NCBI GenBank assembly: GCA_026005015.1
Contig: BPKG01000005.1
Location: 1 to 64,000, forward strand
Origin: Burkholderiales bacterium
GTDB lineage: Bacteria; Pseudomonadota; Gammaproteobacteria; Burkholderiales; UBA6910
Length of the DNA: 64,000 bases
Direction: 5' to 3'
The notes beneath the pieces are model-generated. The model ran no database searches. It was not told the origin of the DNA and saw only the letters and a list, made by a program, of their open reading frames with translations. Both the position numbers and the translations under genes were made by a program. Positions within the stretch are counted from its first letter, which is position 1. Each line of letters opens with the position of its first letter. Of the stretch, positions 61,077 to 64,000 are shown in pieces.

Positions 61077-61853
61077 GTGACTTTCCAGTATCCGCGGCTC
61101 GACCGGTCCGCCCGGGCCCGGGTCATGCGCCGCTGGTCCCTCCAGCTCCTGGGCATTCTGGGCGTCGAGCTTTCAGTGCGGGGCGATCCTCCTGGCGTGG
61201 AGCCGCGCACGGGGGTGGTGGTGGCGAATCACGTCTCCTGGCTCGACATCTTCGTCATCTCCGCGGTGAGCCCGTGCCGTTTCGTGGCCAAGGCGGAGAT
61301 CCGGCGCTGGCCGTTGATCGGCTACTTGAGCGAGCGGGCGGGGACGATCTTCGTCGAGCGCAGCCGGCGCCACGACGCGGCGCGGGTGAACGGGGAGATC
61401 CGGCGGCTGCTGGCCGCCGGGGAGCGCCTGGCGGTCTTCCCCGAAGGCACCACCACCGACGGCACCGAGCTGAAAATCTTTCACCCCTCCCTGCTGCAGC
61501 CCGCCGTGGAGGTCGTGGCGCCGGTCCACCCGGCCGCCCTGCGCTACCGGGATGCCTCAGGGGCCCTTTCCCGGGCCGTCCCCTACTACGGAGACATGAG
61601 CTTCGCCGGGTCCCTCAAACGCATCCTGGGGGAGCCTTACACCCGGGCCGAAATCGTCTTCTGCGAGCCTATCGACCCCCGCAGCCTCACCCGCCACGAG
61701 CTGGCCCGGGCGTCGGAACAGGCCATCGCCGCCGCTCTCGGTCTGCCCCTTCCCCGCAGGCGACCTGGAACACCTGCCGGTCCTGCAGGCGCAGCGCCGT
61801 CAGCTTCCCGCCCCATACGCAGCCCGTATCCAGCGTCGCCAGAGCCTCGGTGA
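61077..61853 (+). CDS. 1-acyl-glycerol-3-phosphate acyltransferase-like protein (PlsC family)
   Basis: The acyltransferase has motif I NHVSWLD (NHxxxxD), the EGTTTDG motif and VAPVHPAALRY, the set of PlsC/OlsA enzymes that acylate lysophospholipids or lyso-ornithine lipids. Only GTG 61077 is available as a start, but the same frame upstream to about 60990 (VRSAWRIARLAYHLAAGLAR) looks like the native N-terminus, so an indel near 60985 is likely. The reading frame overlaps apaH on the other strand by 167 bases; its last 40 residues are Pro/Arg-rich and may not be natural. Confidence 0.8.
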   Translation: MTFQYPRLDRSARARVMRRWSLQLLGILGVELSVRGDPPGVEPRTGVVVANHVSWLDIFVISAVSPCRFVAKAEIRRWPLIGYLSERAGTIFVERSRRHDAARVNGEIRRLLAAGERLAVFPEGTTTDGTELKIFHPSLLQPAVEVVAPVHPAALRYRDASGALSRAVPYYGDMSFAGSLKRILGEPYTRAEIVFCEPIDPRSLTRHELARASEQAIAAALGLPLPRRRPGTPAGPAGAAPSASRPIRSPYPASPEPR

Positions 61854-62547
61854 TGGCGAGCCCGTGGGCGGCCCAATGGCCGCAGACGATGAAATGGTCC
61901 CGGCTGCGGCGCTCGGGCACGGCGTACCAGGGCACGCAGCCGGCGGGCGCGTGCTCGGGCGGGCCGGTGTAGGTGAGCTCCATGCGCCCGTCCGGGGTGA
62001 GGATCCGTAGCCGCGTCATGGCGTTGACGATCACCCGAAGGCGCTCGTAGCCGGTCAAGGCCTCGTCCCACCGGTCCGGGTGATTGCCGTACATGTGGCG
62101 GCAGAAGCCGTCCAGGTCTTCCACCAGGGCTCGCTCCACTTCCCGCCCCAATTCCAGCGCCCGGGGCACGCTCCACTCGGGCAGCAGCCCCGCGTGCACC
62201 AGGACGGTGGCGCCTTCGGCATGGATCAGGGGGCGGCGGCGTAGCCAGTCGAGCAGCTCGTCCCGGTCGGTCGCCCCCAGCACGTCCCTCAAGGTGTCCT
62301 GGCGGTGGAGGCGGCGAACCCCGCGCGCCGCCGCCAGCAGATGGAGGTCGTGGTTACCCAGCACCGCCACCGCCGCCGCGCCCAGGCTTTTCACGAAGCG
62401 CAGGGTCTCGAGGGAGGCGGGGCCGCGATTGACCAGGTCGCCGGTAAACCATAGCCGGTCCCGGGCCGGATCGAAGCGCATTCTCTCCAGCAGGCGTTGC
62501 AGCGGGGCGTAGCACCCCTGCACGTCGCCGATCGCGTAGGTCGCCAT
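61687..62547 (-). CDS. apaH: Diadenosine tetraphosphatase (symmetrical)
   Basis: The 286-residue metallophosphatase hydrolyses Ap4A to two ADP. The metal motifs are GDVQGCYAPL, TGDLVNRGP and LGNHDLHL, with VHAGLLPEW and CGHWAAHG further along, all typical of ApaH. The C-terminal 20 residues past the family end overlap the plsC-like gene in reverse. An ATG at 62545-62547 is well placed. Confidence 0.94.
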   Translation of the reverse strand: MATYAIGDVQGCYAPLQRLLERMRFDPARDRLWFTGDLVNRGPASLETLRFVKSLGAAAVAVLGNHDLHLLAAARGVRRLHRQDTLRDVLGATDRDELLDWLRRRPLIHAEGATVLVHAGLLPEWSVPRALELGREVERALVEDLDGFCRHMYGNHPDRWDEALTGYERLRVIVNAMTRLRILTPDGRMELTYTGPPEHAPAGCVPWYAVPERRSRDHFIVCGHWAAHGLAITEALATLDTGCVWGGKLTALRLQDRQVFQVACGEGADRERRRWPVPTPGPARGG

Positions 62548-62558
62548 GGCATCAGAAA

Positions 62559-62588
62559 CAAAAAAGGCGCAGACTCGGATCTGCGCCT
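62559..62588 (-). terminator. Rho-independent terminator of the cytochrome gene
   Basis: On the minus strand AGGCGCAGA-TCCGAG-TCTGCGCCT runs into six T residues, 18 bases behind the cytochrome stop and just before apaH. Confidence 0.85.
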
Positions 62589-62605
62589 CTGGTGACCGTC
62601 TGCCC

Positions 62606-63160
62606 TTACTTGGCGTGCTCCACCATGTAGTCTACCGCGGCCTTAACCTCCGCGTCGGACAGGACAGGATTTCCTCCTTTGGGCGGCATGGCGCCCTTGC
62701 CCTTGAGCGCGGCTGCGTATAGAGCATCCTTGCCCTGGGCGATGCGGGTGCTCCAGGCCGCCTTGTCGCCATGCTTCGGCGCGCCTGCCACGCCTGCGGC
62801 ATGACAGGCGGCGCAGGTTTTTTGATAGACCGCCTGGCCGTCCAGGGCGGCGGTCTGAGTTCCGGCCGCGGGCGCCGGGGCTTGGGCGGGCGCCGGGGCG
62901 GGGGCGGCCGCGGCGAGGCGCTGGGCCTCGGCTTCGGCGGCGGGCGTTCCCGCCACCACCAGGGTTCCCACGGGCTTCAACCGCTGGGCCACGGCTTCCG
63001 GCGCCATCGCCTCTTTCGGCGTCTTGATGCCGCCCGTCATGAAGTGGGCGATCATCACGATGACGACCACCGGCACGAGGAAGGCCAGCACCACCGTGAT
63101 GATGAGTTGCTTCGGGGTCTTGATGAGGGAAGAGTGCTCTTCGATGTGGATGTCTGCCAT
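62606..63160 (-). CDS. Membrane-anchored cytochrome c5-like protein
   Basis: The 184-residue protein has an N-terminal membrane anchor (about residues 20-43), an Ala/Pro-rich linker (95-110) and one c-type heme site, CAACH near residue 127, with the axial Met in GAMPPKGG. The domain is like cytochrome c5 (CycB) of betaproteobacteria, an electron carrier to oxidases at the periplasmic face. ATG 63158-63160 is used. It carries its own terminator. Confidence 0.9.
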   Translation of the reverse strand: MADIHIEEHSSLIKTPKQLIITVVLAFLVPVVVIVMIAHFMTGGIKTPKEAMAPEAVAQRLKPVGTLVVAGTPAAEAEAQRLAAAAPAPAPAQAPAPAAGTQTAALDGQAVYQKTCAACHAAGVAGAPKHGDKAAWSTRIAQGKDALYAAALKGKGAMPPKGGNPVLSDAEVKAAVDYMVEHAK

Positions 63161-63269
63161 GCCGGGTCCCGCACGCAAAAAAGTCGTGAAATTATAGCGG
63201 CTTTGCCAAAAGCCCTCAAAGCACGGGCGTGGACGCCCTAGCGGGAAAGCGGCATAATACAGGCCCCGC

Positions 63270-63346
63270 GCGCCCGTAGCTCAGCTGGATAGAGTGTCGG
63301 CCTCCGGAGCCGAAGGTCGTGAGTTCGAATCTCGCCGGGCGCGCCA
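63270..63346 (+). tRNA. tRNA-Arg (CCG)
   Basis: The acceptor GCGCCCG pairs with CGGGCGC. The D-arm is AGCTCAGCTGGATAGAGT, the anticodon loop CTCCGGA carries CCG, the T-arm is GAGTTCGAATCTC, and CCA is encoded. AGGCGTGG-like sequence and a TATAAT-like AATAC precede it. Confidence 0.95.
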
Positions 63347-63499
63347 CCCTCCTTGCCTTGCGGTTATCGAGCGTCGCAGAAAAACTTGGGGCGCTCGCCC
63401 GCTTTGCGAACCTTTCCCGATCCCTCGGCCTGCCACCGCCGAACGCGGAGGCCGTGCGGATGCCCAACCAGGGGGACCGTTTCGACCCATCGAGCGAAG

Positions 63500-63964
63500 A
63501 TGCCTAGCGAGCGCGGAGCGTCCCATGTGGCGCTGGTGATCGGGACGCAAAAAGGATTGTTCGTCGCCCGCTCGAGCCTCGCGCGGGCGCGCTGGCGCCT
63601 GGAGGGGCCGCATCTCGCGGGGTATGAAATCCTCCACGCATGGCTCGATCCGCGCAACTCGCAGACCGGATACGCTGCGGCGGCTCATCCGGTGTGGGGC
63701 GCCCATCTTTATCGCACCGGGGACGCGGGCCGGCGCTGGACGCCCCTTACCCGGGGGTTGCCGCAACGTAGGGCGTACGTAAGCGTGCTACGGGAGGCGA
63801 TGGACGCCGACGGGATCGAGCCCTGCGGCCTGTATTTCGGCACCACCAACGGGCAGCTCTTCGCCAGCCGGGATGGGGGCGAGCATTGGCGAGTCCTCGC
63901 CCGGTTCCTCCCGCGCATCCTGTCGGTGCGGGCGGCGGTCGTGGCCCGGGACCCGGACCGATGA
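63500..63964 (+). CDS. BNR/sialidase-like repeat protein with probable internal deletion
   Basis: The 154-residue protein opens ALVIGTQKGLFVARSS and has an Asp-box-like repeat (YRTGDAGRRWTPL). It then jumps to GLPQRRAYVSVLREAM and GLYFGTTNGQLFASRDGGEHWRVLARFLP, which in family members is near the C-terminus of proteins of roughly 350 residues. About half of the beta-propeller is missing in frame. A partner ORF overlaps its stop by four bases. Confidence 0.7.
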   Translation: MPSERGASHVALVIGTQKGLFVARSSLARARWRLEGPHLAGYEILHAWLDPRNSQTGYAAAAHPVWGAHLYRTGDAGRRWTPLTRGLPQRRAYVSVLREAMDADGIEPCGLYFGTTNGQLFASRDGGEHWRVLARFLPRILSVRAAVVARDPDR

Positions 63965-64000
63965 GGGGCGAAGACCTGCTCGATCTGTTCGGCGCCCGCT
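63961..64000 (+). CDS. Start of an ORF cut by the window end
   Basis: ATG 63961 overlaps the previous stop (ATGA) and the frame reads MRGEDLLDLFGAR to the window edge. Too short to assign. Confidence 0.35.
   Translation, partial: MRGEDLLDLFGAR

Overview
The window is high-GC DNA from a proteobacterium, most likely a betaproteobacterium. The evidence is the hemA-prfA-prmC-grxD gene order, a lysine/alanine-rich histone-H1-like protein fused to a SWIB domain, oxyR divergent from katG, groESL behind a perfect CIRCE operator, and many TRAP and branched-chain-type ABC transporters. At least eight genes, including parC, carry one-base shifts while each piece stays conserved. Much of this probably reflects indel errors in the assembly rather than decay, but that cannot be proved from the sequence alone.

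Layout. 1-5.6 kb is an integron: intI (two frameshifts) on the + strand, an attI-like site, a Pc-like promoter and minus-strand cassettes separated by four attC sites. The first cassette carries a BglII-type restriction-modification pair. Next come two nearly identical monooxygenase-domain cassettes, a diiron-type metallo-beta-lactamase-fold cassette, and a methyltransferase cassette cut off by an IS256-family transposase remnant. 6-8.7 kb holds an aldehyde dehydrogenase, an HNH protein and an NfeD-like protein. 8.7-22.3 kb is a catabolic island. On the minus strand are a GMC flavoprotein dehydrogenase, sulfoacetaldehyde acetyltransferase (xsc), an enolase-superfamily enzyme and a three-part B12-dependent glutamate-mutase-like system. 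Divergent from these are a TRAP transporter, an IclR regulator and a TauE/SafE exporter. The xsc/GMC/TRAP/IclR/TauE set resembles isethionate degradation loci. The mutase and the enolase-superfamily enzyme do not belong to that pathway, and the mutase lacks two substrate-binding residues of glutamate mutase.

22.3-32.7 kb holds a branched-chain-type ABC transporter with two binding proteins and an alcohol dehydrogenase. Upstream lie a sigma-54 promoter, twin palindromic enhancer sites and an NtrB/NtrC-type two-component system. 32.7-44.9 kb is mainly housekeeping: HAD phosphatase, CDP-alcohol phosphatidyltransferase, grxD-prmC-prfA-hemA, parC-parE, a host-attachment-family protein and an HD-GYP protein with a changed metal ligand. 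45-51.5 kb holds oxyR/katG, tRNA-Phe with a disrupted tRNA-like copy, a truncated response regulator and groESL. 51.5-55.7 kb is a scrap zone with an IS5 remnant, a decayed toxin-antitoxin pair, a pRiA4b ORF-3 protein, a radical SAM protein and cyclase/cupin pieces. 55.7-64 kb holds glnS, the H1-SWIB protein, an exported hydratase-family protein, a PfkB kinase, a glycine-zipper lipoprotein, plsC, apaH, a cytochrome c5-like protein, tRNA-Arg and a shortened BNR-repeat protein.
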